A stretch of DNA of 64,000 nt from Nymphaea colorata (lineage: Eukaryota > Streptophyta > Magnoliopsida > Nymphaeales > Nymphaeaceae): contig NC_045151.1 of assembly GCF_008831285.2 (NCBI RefSeq), positions 9,910,571 to 9,974,570 of the forward strand. Direction: 5' to 3'. Each line of letters starts with the position of its first letter. Within the stretch, counting starts at the first letter, position 1. Both the position numbers and the translations under genes were made by a program. Below are positions 36,192-48,399 of this stretch, in pieces. The notes under the pieces were generated by a model. The model was given only the letters and a program-made list of their open reading frames with translations. It was not told the origin of the DNA and did no database searches.

Positions 36192-38025
36192 GTCTTTCGA
36201 GAAAACAGTTTGGCATTTGTATTTTCAACTTAATCTCCACTGCCTGATTTTCTTAAGATCGATGGACCAAACAATTCCCATTTTGTATAGTATATGAGGG
36301 TCTGGTTGTTACCCCTCTCCTTTCCTCACCATGCACCCATACCCATGTTGTTTTGAAAAGTGTCTCACTCACACCTGCACCCACCTCCTCACCCCCTCCT
36401 GTGACATAGATGCTACGTCACACAGGTGTAAGGTGTGGGTGCAACTGCATGTGTAACATTTTTCAAAAGAACATGAGTGCATGAGGATATAAAACACAAA
36501 CAATAAAACTATCAGTTAACAAGCTACAATTGCATTAATGAGTCCGAAAGCAATTTATTTGTTGCCGCACCCACACCTGATTTGCCACACCCACACCTGA
36601 GTTGTGTCAACTCGGGTGCCGCAACCTTTTCGAAGAGTCACTGTGCATCTTTTTGCCCAGAAAAGCATGGCTTTTATGTCAGGTTATATGTTCTAAACAT
36701 CTGCATCACATCTGCAGAATTGATTTTTTAAAAAAACCGTAACAAATATGGGATTTGGTCATATAAATCCTGGATTTCTTATATAATATATATATATGTA
36801 TATATATATATGTGTGTGTATATATATATAGTCAAAGATATAATTATCAGGTTTTTATTGGCAAGGACTTCCTTGGAGTCAAGCATTTTAGGCAAAGCTA
36901 TTTTTCTTGAGAAATATATATGAATTCAACAAATTTAAAAACTATATAAAAGACAAATAGAAAAAAATTACTAAACAATAAGCTTTATTTTTCGACAAAT
37001 AAAAAAGGTAGAACCTAAACCAGAGGGAGAGAGAGAGTTCAAAACTAACACTCTTCAAAATAGCTTATCTAATTCCAAAAGGAAAGACAAGTACCTCAGA
37101 TTAGTTTGGTTAGAATTTACTAGAGCTCGTATGACTACAATAGAATGGAGCTGGTTGGAATTGGGGCTTTGAAATAAGGAGGGATGACAGAGAGAGGGGA
37201 GGTGAATGGCGATGCAATGGGTTTGAGCATGTTCACATAGATAGTAGTGAAGGAAAGAGACTAGCTTAATGAAAGGGGTCGGAAAGAAAGAGAGACAAAA
37301 GCATGCAAATAGAAAGTGAGTAAAGAAAACAGGGTTGTAAAGCTCAAAGGAAAAGTAATGATGGTAAGAGGGGTGCAAAGCTGAATACAAAAAGTAAAAT
37401 GATGATAAAATAGGAAAATCAACAATGAAAACTTTAAGGAAACAAGATGATTGTACAGAAGGAAAGTGGGTGAGCTCACTTACCAATGTGGAAGGAAGAT
37501 ATTCATAGAAAACAGAAGAGAAACTCACTGCAGTTTCCCAGGTGACAGTCCAATGACGACTATCAGCAGTGTAGGTATCAGTGTCTCTTGGCCCATCCCC
37601 ACAATGTGAGGGTAATCACGGCCCTTTCAAATATCGGCCCATACAATGCCAATTCAACAAGCTTATCTCAGCTGATTCAACCCTGTATAGGCTCATATTT
37701 CAATAAAATAATAATAAGAATACTATGTAATTTTTCTTTTTTTTTTGTATTAAAATGGCCAATACCAATGCAGTACATCATTTAGGTTTCTGGTATGAGT
37801 TGGAAATCAATATTTAGAACATAGATTACTACAGTCAAAATATGGTGAATTGGAAAAGAAAATCAATTAACAAAGTATAAAAATTATTACATTTGCATAT
37901 CCTCAATAAAGTTTTAAAGGGAACATATTCTTGGCAATATTTTGAACATATTGTGATGCTTTTCTGACAAGAATGGTTTCCTTCTATTTTGGCAATAAAA
38001 ATAATGATATTTTGAAAACATGAGC

Positions 38026-38074
<49 letters not shown>

Positions 38075-39302
38075 GTGTGTGTGTGTGTGTGTGTGTACAA
38101 TAACTGTCATAAATAATTAGTACATCAAAAAGTAAAAAAAATCTTCACAGATTTTAGTAATGATTAATCAATAAAAGTAGCATTATTAGTGCATTAAATT
38201 GAATAAAAAACTCTATTGTTGACATTTTACAGCTGCGAACATTTTCACAAACATGAAACAACAAATGGCATAGAGAATATTCATACTTTATACTACTAGT
38301 TTCAATCTCTAAGATAAGAAAGAATTACATTCACAAACTAACAAGGCATACCAAATGGCCCTAATATGTGGACAAAATTAGACTTCATCAAACTTGACCA
38401 AGTCAAAATATGGACCAAGAATAATTACGGGTCAATTGACAGCACCAGACACTTGTTCATCCATATCCAAGGAACAATCAGATCTACAACTTATGTCTAC
38501 CTGTGTCTACACCCTGTGTCCAGCCATGTCAACATAAGCGTGAATGTGTACATATTTGAGTACATATTGCACATATAATATGTGTACACATATATGTTAG
38601 TTTTTTTTTATCTTTTCGTTTTTCTTATTTCTTTTCCTTTGGTCATTTATGTTACCAACGACAACATTGGATAGCTCCTCCTGCTCTCCATGTATATATA
38701 TGGGTTCTTCCTCTTGGTAATGTGTGCTTTTTTACATGTTATTTTAATAAAAGAGATTTATTTTTTATATTTGTGTCTCTTTCCTAGATATGAGTGTCAT
38801 CATCATTTGAGCCTTCTGTAACCTCATTTAGTATCTGTCTATTTTTTGAGGCAATATTCATCTCCTTGAGGTGCATTTGAGAATAACTATTTGCCCATTT
38901 TATTGGGCCCTCCTTACACCCTAAGTCATGGTTTGAAGCCAACATTTTAGTTTCTCTGATACTTCCAGCATGTGTACTTCTTTGTCCAACTTATCACCGT
39001 TACAAATCCTTTCTAACTGCTGCTTAATTATGGAGATCTTCACATAGATGCAAGTAGCTTCCTGTCTTTAGCAAATGAACAATGGCAAGGATGGATAAAA
39101 ATTAATGCTATATAGAGAAATAGGCCATGCTAACATAGAGGAGCATTCGTAGTAAGTAGAAGTGAAACACAATGAATGCCACCAGACAGACAGTTTAACT
39201 ACATGTTCATGCTTTGGGAAATGCGGTACTTGCAGATAATAGGTCTGAAAGATGGACAGCATACCTACATAGTCATCATGAAAATAGATATGGAATACTT
39301 AC
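36192..39302. other. intron sequence 5' of the Copia, with TE scraps and a (TA)n/(TG)n tract
   Basis: The remainder of the 8.1-kb intron. At 36401-36413 the wording CTGTGACATAG...CTACGTCACACAGG, and at 36560-36630 GCCGCACCCACACC-type words, mark decayed hAT-MITE ends. A (TA)n tract followed by (TG)n lies at 38028-38096. A 157-codon minus-strand frame at 37055-37528 is Phe/Leu/Ser-rich, has no domain and is probably chance. Confidence 0.45.
38028..38096. repeat. compound (TA)n-(TG)n microsatellite
   Basis: About 20 TA units, a short AAATAG linker, then about 11 TG units. Confidence 0.9.
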
Positions 39303-40376
39303 CTTGAATAATATTGCAGCAAAAAGTCGTTCCCTCAAACAGTAAATCTGAGCAACATCAAGTGCAGTTGCTTCAAACCTAAGCCACCTATCAATGACAA
39401 CTGAAACACTATTCTCAGGTGAAGACATAAGTGTTTCTTGTTTCACAGAAGCGGTCGGAGGTTCCTTTTCATCTTCATCACTCATACATGTATCAGATTC
39501 TTCATCATATTCATCTTCGTTTTCATTTGCAGGAGCAACAACCATCTCCGTTGCAAGCAGTAACAATGGATAAGGTCCAACAAGAGTACAGTTTTTTATG
39601 TAAATGCCCCCATCTCCACGAGTGACTTCATCATATGCTAACAAGGGGCAAGTCAGACATTTGCTAGATGACAAGCTAAAATTGGAAGAATGAGGATGCA
39701 AACGAACTTTAGCACCACTGGCAGTCTCCACAACAGCTTTCTGACCATTTTTGAGTCGTGGTAGTAATCTTCCCACCATGGGATACATACCAGCTAAAAT
39801 AATTGCACGCAGAATTCCTGGATCCTTAGAATTCAGGCTACAGTTAGAGACATCTTCTGGTATAAATCCATTCTGAATGAGTTCAATTTGCAACTGCTTG
39901 CGCAAGCCAAATAGCATATTCATTACACTTGGAGAAATAAAATATTGGGAACAGAATTTCTGTTCTTGACCTTTAGCTTTAGCACCTTTCCAGCAGTCAA
40001 ATGCTGCTATTAGCGCAAGCTGATCACTATGGCCACCATAAAGTGAAGCAAGCTCCAATTTGGCTGCTTTAGCTCTTTTCTTCTCATCAGGAAGTATTGG
40101 TAAAACAAATGGATCCCTATAGCCTGACGTACATGCTAAGGTTAATGCAGGATCTAAGCAATTCATTAAGATAGCAAATAGAAGCATTTTGCTAGTCAAT
40201 GGATGCACTGGCAAGGAACCTATCTTTTTCCCCAGTTCTGTCAGATGTTCATCCTCTGTTAATGCCCCAATCTCTTGGAGAACTACAACCGCATTGTGTA
40301 TGGCCTCAAATACTGGAGGATCCAAAGTTCTCTGTATAAAGTCCACAATTTTGAATTGTGGATCAAGTAACTTTAC
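39303..40376 (-). CDS. DExH helicase exon: HA2 and OB-fold domains
   Basis: Starts VKLLDPQFKIVDF after CAG and ends RLFAAILFK before GTAAGT; 358 codons, phase 0 at both ends. The HA2 (helicase-associated) part includes LTELGKKIGSLPVHPLTSKM and TLACTSGYRDPFVLP. The OB-fold follows with AIILAGMYPMVGRLLPRL, VRLHPHSSNF and a Tyr-Asp-Glu-Val block, then LLLLATEMVVAP. These domains clamp RNA behind the helicase core and regulate its ATPase. An acidic linker (DEYDEESDTCMSDEDE) is seen before the last conserved helix. No damage is visible. Confidence 0.93.
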
Positions 40377-40449
40377 CTGCATAAGCAGAATTAGAAACTT
40401 AAACATCTTTAAACATGAAACAAACATAGAGGCTCCATGGACAACTCAC

Positions 40450-41454
40450 CTGCAAGCACAGCTCCTCAATAGGTGTCCTCTTGATTTCAGGAACATCATA
40501 GTGAGGCAAAGATGCTGCACGAGCTTTTGAATAGAGGTGGTAGCATATTCCAGGTTGACATCGTCCAGCACGTCCTTCCCGCTGTTTTGCACTGGCTTTT
40601 GAAATCCATGAAGACTGAAGAGTGGACACATTGTTGTAAGGATCATAACTTTTTTCCTTCATACGACCACTGTCTATGACATAAACAACATCATCAATGG
40701 TCACAGCAGTTTCAGCAATGTTTGTGGAAAGGATGATTTTTCGAACACCAGGAGGTGGGTGTTTGAAAACCTTTTTCTGCTCCATTGATGGTATCATTGA
40801 GTGAAGAACTATTATCTGGAACTTTGAGGAGTCACGGAAGAAAGGAGAGGAAAGTAATCTCTCTCTGGATTGACTTATGTCCTCCCACCCAGGAAAGAAA
40901 ACAAGGATAGCTCCCTCCACAGAATCAATACATATTTTTTTCAACAGTTTTTCAATGAGGACAATGTCAACATGATCTTGGTTAACAGTCGACAAATATT
41001 TCTCAAGAAGCTGTTTTTCCTCTTCTGATTCAAGGTCATGCTGCTCCATATGAGACTTCAGCACCCCCACAACTTCTAGATGATTTCCACTTTCAGCCCA
41101 ATCTAGTGCCGCCCTTCCATCATTATCACAAACAAAGCAATCAGCACCAAATGAAAGCAGCATACAAACATCACCTACTCGACCTTTTCCTGCAAGGACC
41201 ATTAAAGGTGTTGCACCAGTTGAGGAATGCTGGTAATTATGAATTTCTGGAGAAACTTCAGTGGAAATTAATTCGAGCAGAGGTTCAAATTCATCATTGA
41301 CCCACGCCAAGCTAATTGATTCATCCATGGCAATTCTGTACTCTTCTGTTAATTGGTTTAAACTTGTTTCATTGCACAAGCCATCAGCATTGGCATGAAC
41401 AGCATCTGGCGACCTCAAGATAGAAAGCACATCCTCCAAGTGGTAGGTCTTGAC
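40450..41454 (-). CDS. DExH helicase exon: ankyrin repeats and RecA2 domain
   Basis: The largest exon, 335 codons, starting VKTYHLEDVLSIL and ending IEELCLQ before GTGAGT. After an acidic linker come two ankyrin repeats (TGATPLMVLAGKGRVGDVCM, then a GRAALDWAESGNHLEVVGVL unit). RecA2 then carries motif IV (ILVFFPGWEDI), a HSMIPSMEQK strand, motif V (STNIAETAVTIDDVVYVIDS) and motif VI (QREGRAGRC). The Arg fingers in QREGRAGR that complete ATP hydrolysis are intact. Ankyrin repeats in this position separate the NIH/DExH6 group from other DEAH helicases and presumably bind a protein partner. Confidence 0.95.
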
Positions 41455-41541
41455 CTGAAGAATCGAGAAAAGAAAAGAGAAATAATGAACAGGCTATGCT
41501 GATTAGGTTCGACAATAAGATCTTGAGGAAAAATGTTTTAC

Positions 41542-41631
41542 AGGATATGTGAACCCTGGGACTCGAATAATAGGGCATCCACCAAAATATTGTGAAAACC
41601 GTTCAGCATCAATAGTTGCACTCATCAACAC
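41542..41631 (-). CDS. DExH helicase exon: motif III (SAT)
   Basis: A 30-codon exon encoding [20 protein letters not shown] followed by [13 protein letters not shown] couples ATP hydrolysis to unwinding. The acceptor is AACAG and the donor GTAAAA; phase 0 at both ends. Confidence 0.93.
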
Positions 41632-41743
41632 CTGTTAATTCTTGCAAAGAACTTGCTGTTAATCTACAAGTACAATGAAATGAGAAAATTGTAAGGAAAA
41701 GAAGACAAAAAATGGGGAGCATGAGTCAAGAAAATCACACAAC

Positions 41744-41777
41744 CAGATGTAGATGAGGCCACAAGGGCAGCTGATCT
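41744..41777 (-). CDS. DExH helicase micro-exon between motifs II and III
   Basis: A 34-nt exon encoding the end of Arg, then DQLPLWPHLHL. It is placed by its phase: the previous exon ends in two bases (AG) of the Arg codon and this one supplies the third. The acceptor is ATGCAG and the donor GTTGTG. Too short to be found as an isolated frame. Confidence 0.9.
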
Positions 41778-41864
41778 CTGCATAAAGTGCACAAATTATC
41801 AGAAGAGGAACAATAAAAAACGTTGCAGCAACAAAAAGCAGAATCACCAGCTAGAAATTATTAC

Positions 41865-41917
41865 CTAAGAATCGCAAGCATAAAATCAGCAAAACGATCT
41901 CTTTCATGGATTTCATC
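41865..41917 (-). CDS. DExH helicase exon: motif II (DEIH box)
   Basis: A 53-nt exon encoding DEIHERDRFADFMLAIL plus two bases of an Arg codon. DEIH is the Walker B motif that gives the NIH-type helicases their name. The acceptor is ATTGCAG and the donor GTAATA. Confidence 0.93.
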
Positions 41918-42367
41918 CTGCAATATCATCAGTTACTAATGCCAATTAGAGATACTACTTACTCAGAAGTCACTTCATGGTATTCAGACATTTCAGGGTT
42001 GAGAGGCTATAATAGAAAGTTAAGAGACTGATATCTTTTACATCTCAGAGAAGTAGTGAAGCTTATGCTGCTTAGAAAACCTTGAACTTCTAGATAAAGG
42101 TTAAGCCTCCCACATCATTTCTCATTAAAGGGCCATGACAATAGTAGTAATCTGACAAATTTTAACTCAGCATTACAAACACTAGTTTCTTCTTCATCTG
42201 CCAAACTCACTTGAACAAGCTTTCACCTAAATAATGCTTTTAGTAATAGTTGTTTCAACCATTTAGCTACAGTTGGTGAGTGCCCATGCTTTCCAAAGTG
42301 TTGGGAACCCATCAGAAACAGGCCATAGAGATAGCACTGTAACCAAAAGACAGTGACATATGTAAAG

Positions 42368-43564
42368 CTAAGTCACATGGGCAGGGGTATGAATTGATAT
42401 GGGCACGAGTATGGAGATATGGGTACGGCGATTTTAGAAAATTTAGGTATGGGGATATAGCAACGTGTATATGTAATCCATCCACAAAAATTCTCAAATT
42501 TTAAGAAAAATGAGAGGAATATAGAATGTTGTAAAAAGCGTATGTAAGCCGTATCAGTCCTGCCAATAGATACGTTGTATCGTAAAGTATCGTACGTGCA
42601 TCGTAAATTTATTTTTTAATTAAAAAAAAAAAGAAAAACTTAGAAAAAAGATAGAGATAAATCAGATCAATCGAGAAAAATAAAAAATATGCTTTTTTAA
42701 TGAAAAAACATGTAATACATAATGGCAGGCTTATTATAGGTATGAAGTTACTTCACAAACATTAATAAGTAGTCATAATATCATATAGTAGCACAGCATG
42801 ATCAAAGACATCAAGAAACATAATTTATAAGATGATCTACATAATAACTCATAAGTAAGTCCTAGGATCCATAACACATCAAAAACCAAGTTTTACGTAC
42901 ACTATACATCACATCACAAGACAAAATTGTTCAATGTTAATGCAAATAACAAATGAAAACAGCTTCATTCATAATCTTTATCATCTTATTCTCATTTTCA
43001 TCTTTCATAGAAGATATAAACCCTCTTTATCTAAACAAGAATCAATCATCCATGCATAAATCTGCCCTCAAATCGACGATTTCATGGTGAAACTGATTAT
43101 TCCTTCCGAAAATTGCCACAATCTCCCCCTCCTTCAACTATTAGATATGTTCCGAAATGAAGAGGGAGGCAAGTTTTAAAAATTAGTTTGAAAAAGGTGG
43201 TTTTAACCTCATATGTTTCAAAATAGACATGTATTGTGCGATACAGGATGCATCGCCCTATATCGTATGATACATGCTATGTATCGCATGTATCATGCGA
43301 TACACATACAATACACCACCTGTTTGCAATACAAGTGATGAATTGTATCGTAACTTTAAAAAGCAACGATACATACAACACTGGGAAAATATAGAACTTG
43401 GTAGTAGGGAAATAAAGGAAACATCAAAACTAAAGAAAAAAAATTCAGTTTGAAAATCTATTTTTTTATGTTTTAAAATACAGTCATACCCACATACCCA
43501 TTTTTGCTATACCTGCATACCGACACAGGCATGTGGGCAAATCACACGTACCTATGTAACTTAG
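42368..43564. mobile_element. hAT-family non-autonomous element, 1197 bp, in helicase intron
   Basis: The left end is CTAAGTCACATGGGCAGGGG. The right end is CACGTACCTATGTAACTTAG, whose reverse complement starts CTAAGTTACATAGG. The candidate 8-bp duplication is imperfect (ATGTAAAG left, ATGTGTAG right). The interior has two TE-like layers: outer GGTATG/GGTACGG words near both ends, and an inner GTATCG-rich part (about 42540-43385) that may be a nested element. Confidence 0.6.
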
Positions 43565-43609
43565 ATGTGTAGTAAAAGTGTAAAACACACTGAATATATG
43601 CCCTTTGAC

Positions 43610-43933
43610 CTATGCCACAAGAAACACAGACACTCTTGGAAGGCACCATACCCATGTCAACACGGCTGGACATCGGTGCATGTATGGGATATGGCTTGGA
43701 CACAACAGATTTATGTTTTTATTTTTGGTTACTTTTGTATTGTTCATTTAGTAATCTATATTTTACCAATATAACAATGAATATATCTTTTGTTTGCTTA
43801 AAATATTATTGTTGCTACGTGTGTATGTCTAGTGTGTACAACTGTATCCACACACCAAGCTTTTTGAAAATGCCTCGCTCTAGTTCTGCACTTGCACCTG
43901 TGTTGGCACCTATACCTGCACCATGTGATACAA
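43610..43933. mobile_element. hAT-family MITE, 324 bp
   Basis: The left end is CTATGCCACAAG and the right end CACCATGTGATACAA, a weak inverted repeat. The flanks are CCTTTGAC (43602-43609) and CCTCTGAC (43934-43941), 7 of 8 matching. It shares the subterminal words CAAGCTTTTTGAAAATG with the right end of the hAT transposon at 54.8 kb. It lies 45 bp from the previous element. Confidence 0.6.
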
Positions 43934-45069
43934 CCTCTGACAAGGCTAATTGAGCTTATATGATTTGAGCACACATAGCTTGAACTCAGGTCATTTAACT
44001 AATTGGCTCATGTAATTTGTTAGGGTAAACCACGGGCACAAACTCAACTGGTTAACAAATGGTCAAGCTCGAGCAACTCAACTTGTTTTGCAACCATAGC
44101 AACGCAAACATTTTTAAAAGCAAAGGATTCTACAAATGGTTAAGAGCAAGACACACACACACATAGTGCATCAAACATTTTTAACAATAAATACATAACA
44201 AAGGACTACAAGCACCACCACTCTTGCTGAGATCACAGCCACAAATACACTTATCAAGTTTTCATGGACAAGTTTTTCTTCTCCATACCAATCACAAAGC
44301 ACATTTCTGTCAGGAAAACATAGGAATTCAAAAAACTAACAAACATACAAAAGGTAATGGAAAAAAATTGTGGAATAAATAGTTTTTTCTAAATTTCTCA
44401 AAAGAACATCAATAAAAGTTCAAAATCATTTTTAGTTATTAAAAGAAGCAAACAAGATTTGGAATATATTAAAGGCATGATTTTTTTGTAAATCTCACAA
44501 AAAAAGTTCCTCATTATAATTACTCCTGAGAGGAAAACTGACAATATTCACAAGTAAAATTCCTATTTTTCCATTTTATTTTTTTTGATAATTTGACCAC
44601 AATATTTTGAGATTCACTGATAGTTTTGACTATGATATAAATTATCATGAAATATTCAAATGCACAGCTAAAGTTCTATAATGAAAAATGTTAAATCAAG
44701 TTAAAAATTGAAAAGAATAAAATTGATGAGAATATTCTTATTTCTTTAGACCTTACTTTTAAAAACTCCTAAACAAATTTGGAAAACGTAAGCAACAAAC
44801 CTGTAAGAAAACAATGGGAGTTGAAACAGATCAATGCTAAAAAAAGACAGACAATTCTTTTGCTTCATCCAATGTGTCATAAGGGTCAAAAAGGATTAAA
44901 AGTTTTCTTTAATGTTAGTAAAAGTCATGAAATGCAAAAGAATAAAATACACACAGTCACATACACTAAAAATAAGTTTGTTGTGTCTTTTGTAATTGTG
45001 AACATGAATATATTTAGTCCCCTACAAATTATTTTAGAAAAAAATCATCAGAAATCTTGTTTAGCAAGA
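43934..45069. other. intron sequence, AT-rich
   Basis: Between two MITEs in the 4.8-kb helicase intron. A 100-codon frame at 44779-45081 is Lys/Asn-rich with no domain. Nothing else recognised. Confidence 0.4.
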
Positions 45070-45077
45070 GGAGAAGC

Positions 45078-45308
45078 CTAAGTCACATGGGTTGTGTAAT
45101 TTGCTCATGTACTCGTGTCAGTTTGTGGGTACGGAGACACTGGTACTTGGGCTGGATACAGCTGTATTTTAAAACATAAAAACTTATATTTTTAAACTTA
45201 ATTTTTTCTTTAATTTTCATTTTTCCCTTCCTTTTTATTTTGCTTTCACCAGGATTCTATATTTTCCTCTCATTTTTCGTTAGTTCTGAGAAATTTTGTG
45301 GATTATTT

Positions 45309-45339
<31 letters not shown>

Positions 45340-45476
45340 TATATATATAATATATATATATATATTTACATATGCACTTTGCCGTACTCCCGTACCCATA
45401 TTTTCTAAAATCATCGTACCCATACCCGTATCTCCACACCCATATCGTACCAGTACCCATGTACCATGTAACTTGG
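45078..45476. mobile_element. hAT-family MITE, 399 bp, perfect 8-bp target duplication
   Basis: The left end is CTAAGTCACATGGG and the right end GTACCATGTAACTTGG. It is flanked by GGAGAAGC at 45070-45077 and 45477-45484. The interior contains a (TA)n tract (about 45309-45364) and then CGTACCCATA repeats shared with the other family members. Confidence 0.85.
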
Positions 45477-46730
45477 GGAGAAGCCTATTGGCAGAGCCAA
45501 AAAAATTGTCGAGATGAGCACAACCTTCTACTGAATATTAATGGATTAAAAAAAAAGTATTTTATCGCATACTATCATATATAAATAATATTTGTGGATA
45601 ACATATTTTCCAAAGCCCAATATATTTTTGAAAATCTAGTGTGTTCATGTAGTTTGACTTTTTTTATATTCTTATATTGTAAACTTATGCTTGTTAATGT
45701 ATTCAAAAGCTTGTTGAAAAAATATTGCAATTTCATGGAATTTCTTACTGTTAAAATCTCCAAAGATGAAATGTTTAAAGTACTTTCTATTATTTAGATT
45801 ACATATCCGTAATGTGAAATGTAGCTTTTATTTAGTTCCAAATTTTAAAGGCAGCCAGATAAGATATTAAGTCTTTTCAAGTTGATAACAGATTTTTGTA
45901 TTTTTATTAACCTTGTATTATATCACCTTAAACTGTTATATATCTATTGCTAAAAATAATAAGTTCAAAGAAGAATTTAAAAAAAAAAATGGCCTTTAAA
46001 GCAAATTCTACATGTAATATAGATCTAAACTCATTGCTGTTAGGTGCATTTAATTTCATCCTCTTGTACAGAAAAGTAAAATGGCGTGCATATTCATTTT
46101 ACTTATGACAGATACATATTTAGGGGCAAAGAAAAGATAAAAAATAGTTTGGGGGCATTCTATAAATGTAGAGGGGCACTGAAATGCAATAATGAACCAC
46201 ATTAATCATAAAAACTCTTAGAAATTTATAAATTAGGGTGGGGAAGTTCCTATCTTCAGCAAAATGTGGCCACAAGAAAAGCCTAAAATCTCCTTTGAGA
46301 CATACAACCTACATCCATGTCAATTAGCGAGATATTTGAATTCAAATCCTAATGCGTGAAACCAATGTTCTACACAGTGCAGAAGTTGCAAATATGAAAA
46401 AATGAAAAAATTGGCAAGAGATTGATACTAGCTGTACAAGTACAAAGTAGCTGGCCTTATCAAGAAATTGGCAGCAGTGCATTAACAGTGTCACCAGAAA
46501 AACACAAGCACAAGGAAAACTACATTAGCTATTTGATAAAATGCACTGCAATTTTAATGACATTAGAAGAGAAAATAGCAGTTTGATACAAGAAAAAAAA
46601 AGAGAGAAAATGAAAAAACCTCTAAAGAAACTGAATTATTTTATTAATTAAATTTGTCAAAGCAGATCGATGGTTTCTAGATTTCTATTGACTTTGAGGA
46701 AGAAACCCACATCATAGTAGAAGACATTAC
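45477..46730. other. intron sequence, AT-rich, nothing recognised
   Basis: The upstream portion of the 4.8-kb intron (41918-46730), with no repeats or frames of note. Confidence 0.4.
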
Positions 46731-46886
46731 CACAATAATATGAGTTATTTCATGGGCCTCCGCTTCATCAAGCTTTGCTTCTTTCTTTGATGTACCAGCA
46801 CCCATGCCAATCAACAGCCTTAAAAGGATCCCATTTGTGCAAAACATTATTGATGAATGCTTCCCACCTTCGGACTCCAGACGAAT
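46731..46886 (-). CDS. DExH helicase exon: motif Ib region
   Basis: A 52-codon exon in phase 0 at both ends, beginning IRLESEGGKHSSIMFCTNGI and ending HEITHIIV just before the DEIH exon. TNGILLRLL is motif Ib, which contacts the nucleic acid strand. An Ala/Glu/Lys-rich insert (GTSKKEAKLDEAEAHE) lies between Ib and II. It sits alone between a 14.3-kb and a 4.8-kb intron. The acceptor is TTTAG and the donor GTAATG. Confidence 0.93.
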
Positions 46887-47229
46887 CTAAACATTGGAAA
46901 ACAGGATTGCTTAGGAAAAGTAAAACTTGAAATACATGCAATGATATACACAAGCATTCACAAAAACATGAGATTTTAGTGAATCGCATTAAACCATTGT
47001 TTACATTATTTACATTCTAAATGCTGCAGCATTGTGACCCAGGAGATATACAAGGAATTAATGGAATAAACCAGGCCAAATACAAGGATGTATCATAAAG
47101 TTCTAATCTCACATTTTGACAAGCTTCCCTAGATCCTAGAGGGTTGGTGAAAAGAAATAAAGGAGGATATCCACTTCCAGTTTCACAGTTTACATTTTTC
47201 TTCAACTAACAGTTTTTGGTTTTTCTTCA
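46887..47229. other. intron sequence with a small direct repeat
   Basis: The right end holds TTCTTCAACTAACAGTTT twice (about 47199-47250), at the truncation point of the Gypsy element. Confidence 0.45.
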
Positions 47230-48121
47230 ACTAACAGTTTCCCCTAGATTTCGGTAAGCCTTCTACGAAATCCATCGAAATATCTTTCCATATGCGGTCG
47301 GGAATTGGCAAGGGCTGCAGTAAGCCTGCTGGCTTTCAGGTTTCATACTTATGATGTTGGCATATTTTACATCTTCTGATATAATCTGTAATTGTCCTCT
47401 TCAGTCTAGGCCAATAGAAGGAGGAATGCAGTCTTCTATAAGTTCTTTCTACTCCTTCATGGTCGGCTGCCTTGGAGTTATAGAAATGTTCTAAAAGTAT
47501 CCCAACCAAATCAGATTCAGGGGTTATGAATACTCTGCCCCGATAGTACAGATGTGGTTCACGCCACACGTAGCGATAGCGCTGTGTAGTGTTTCTGTTT
47601 AACTGCTCCTTAATATTCTGCACTGAGGTTGGGCTCTGGTGCACTTGCTTAATTTTGCCCCATAGCTCCACCTTCACTTGAGATAGTGCCATTAGGGAGC
47701 CAGCCCAAGGATTCACTGCTCAAGAAAGCCCGTCAGTCACTTGATTCTCCTTTCCCTTCCTGAACTGCACCTCAAAATCGAACCCCATGAGCTTTATGAT
47801 CCAGCGCTGCAAGGTGAGGGACAATGTCGGCTGCTGCAAACAGTATTTAAGACTGTGGTGGTCTGTTACCACCACGAACCTGCGTCCCATCAAGTATTGC
47901 TTCCATTTTATGACTGCAAGCACAATGGCAACTAATTCTCGCTCATACACAGATTTTGTTTTATACGTCATCCCTAACATCTTGCTGAAAAAGGCCACAG
48001 GAAGGTGTTCTTGGCTGAGGACTGCTCCCACACCTTGGTCTGAGGTATCAGCCTCCACCACAAAAGGAATATGAAAATTTGGCATTCTTAGGACTGGCGC
48101 TGAAGTGATGGCTTGCTTCAC
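47230..48121 (-). pseudogene. Gypsy RNase H and integrase N-terminal part
   Basis: From 48121: APVLRMPNFHIPFVVEADTS...DQGVGAVLSQ is the RNase H entry, followed by AFFSKML, ERELVAIVLAVIKWK and VVTDHHSLKYC, with the catalytic Asp and Glu visible. A stop at about 47718 separates it from the integrase zinc-binding domain (EGVERTYRRLHSSFYWPRLK...CKICQHHK, HHCC type). After another stop the integrase core begins ([17 protein letters not shown]) and is cut off. Confidence 0.8.
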
Positions 48122-48399
48122 CCTTTCAAAGGCCTCTTCCTCTGCTTCTCACCATTTGAATCTATCCTTTTTCGTCAGCTCAACCAAGGGTGCAGCAATC
48201 CACCCATATCCTTGCACGAACTTGTGGTAATACCCAGCAAGTCCCAAGTAGGAGCGCAGTTCCTTGACTGATCAGGGAGGGTTCCATCTTCTCACCATGT
48301 CCACCTTGTTTGTTTCCATCCTCACCTCTCCTTGACTGGATCACACGCCCTAAATATGAAAGCTGACCAGACCCAAAGAGACATTTGGGTAGCATGTAG

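Noticed and set aside
37055-37528. 157-codon minus-strand frame inside the helicase intron
   Set aside because: Phe/Ser/Leu/His-rich with no motif, in AT/AG-biased DNA within an intron; treated as chance.
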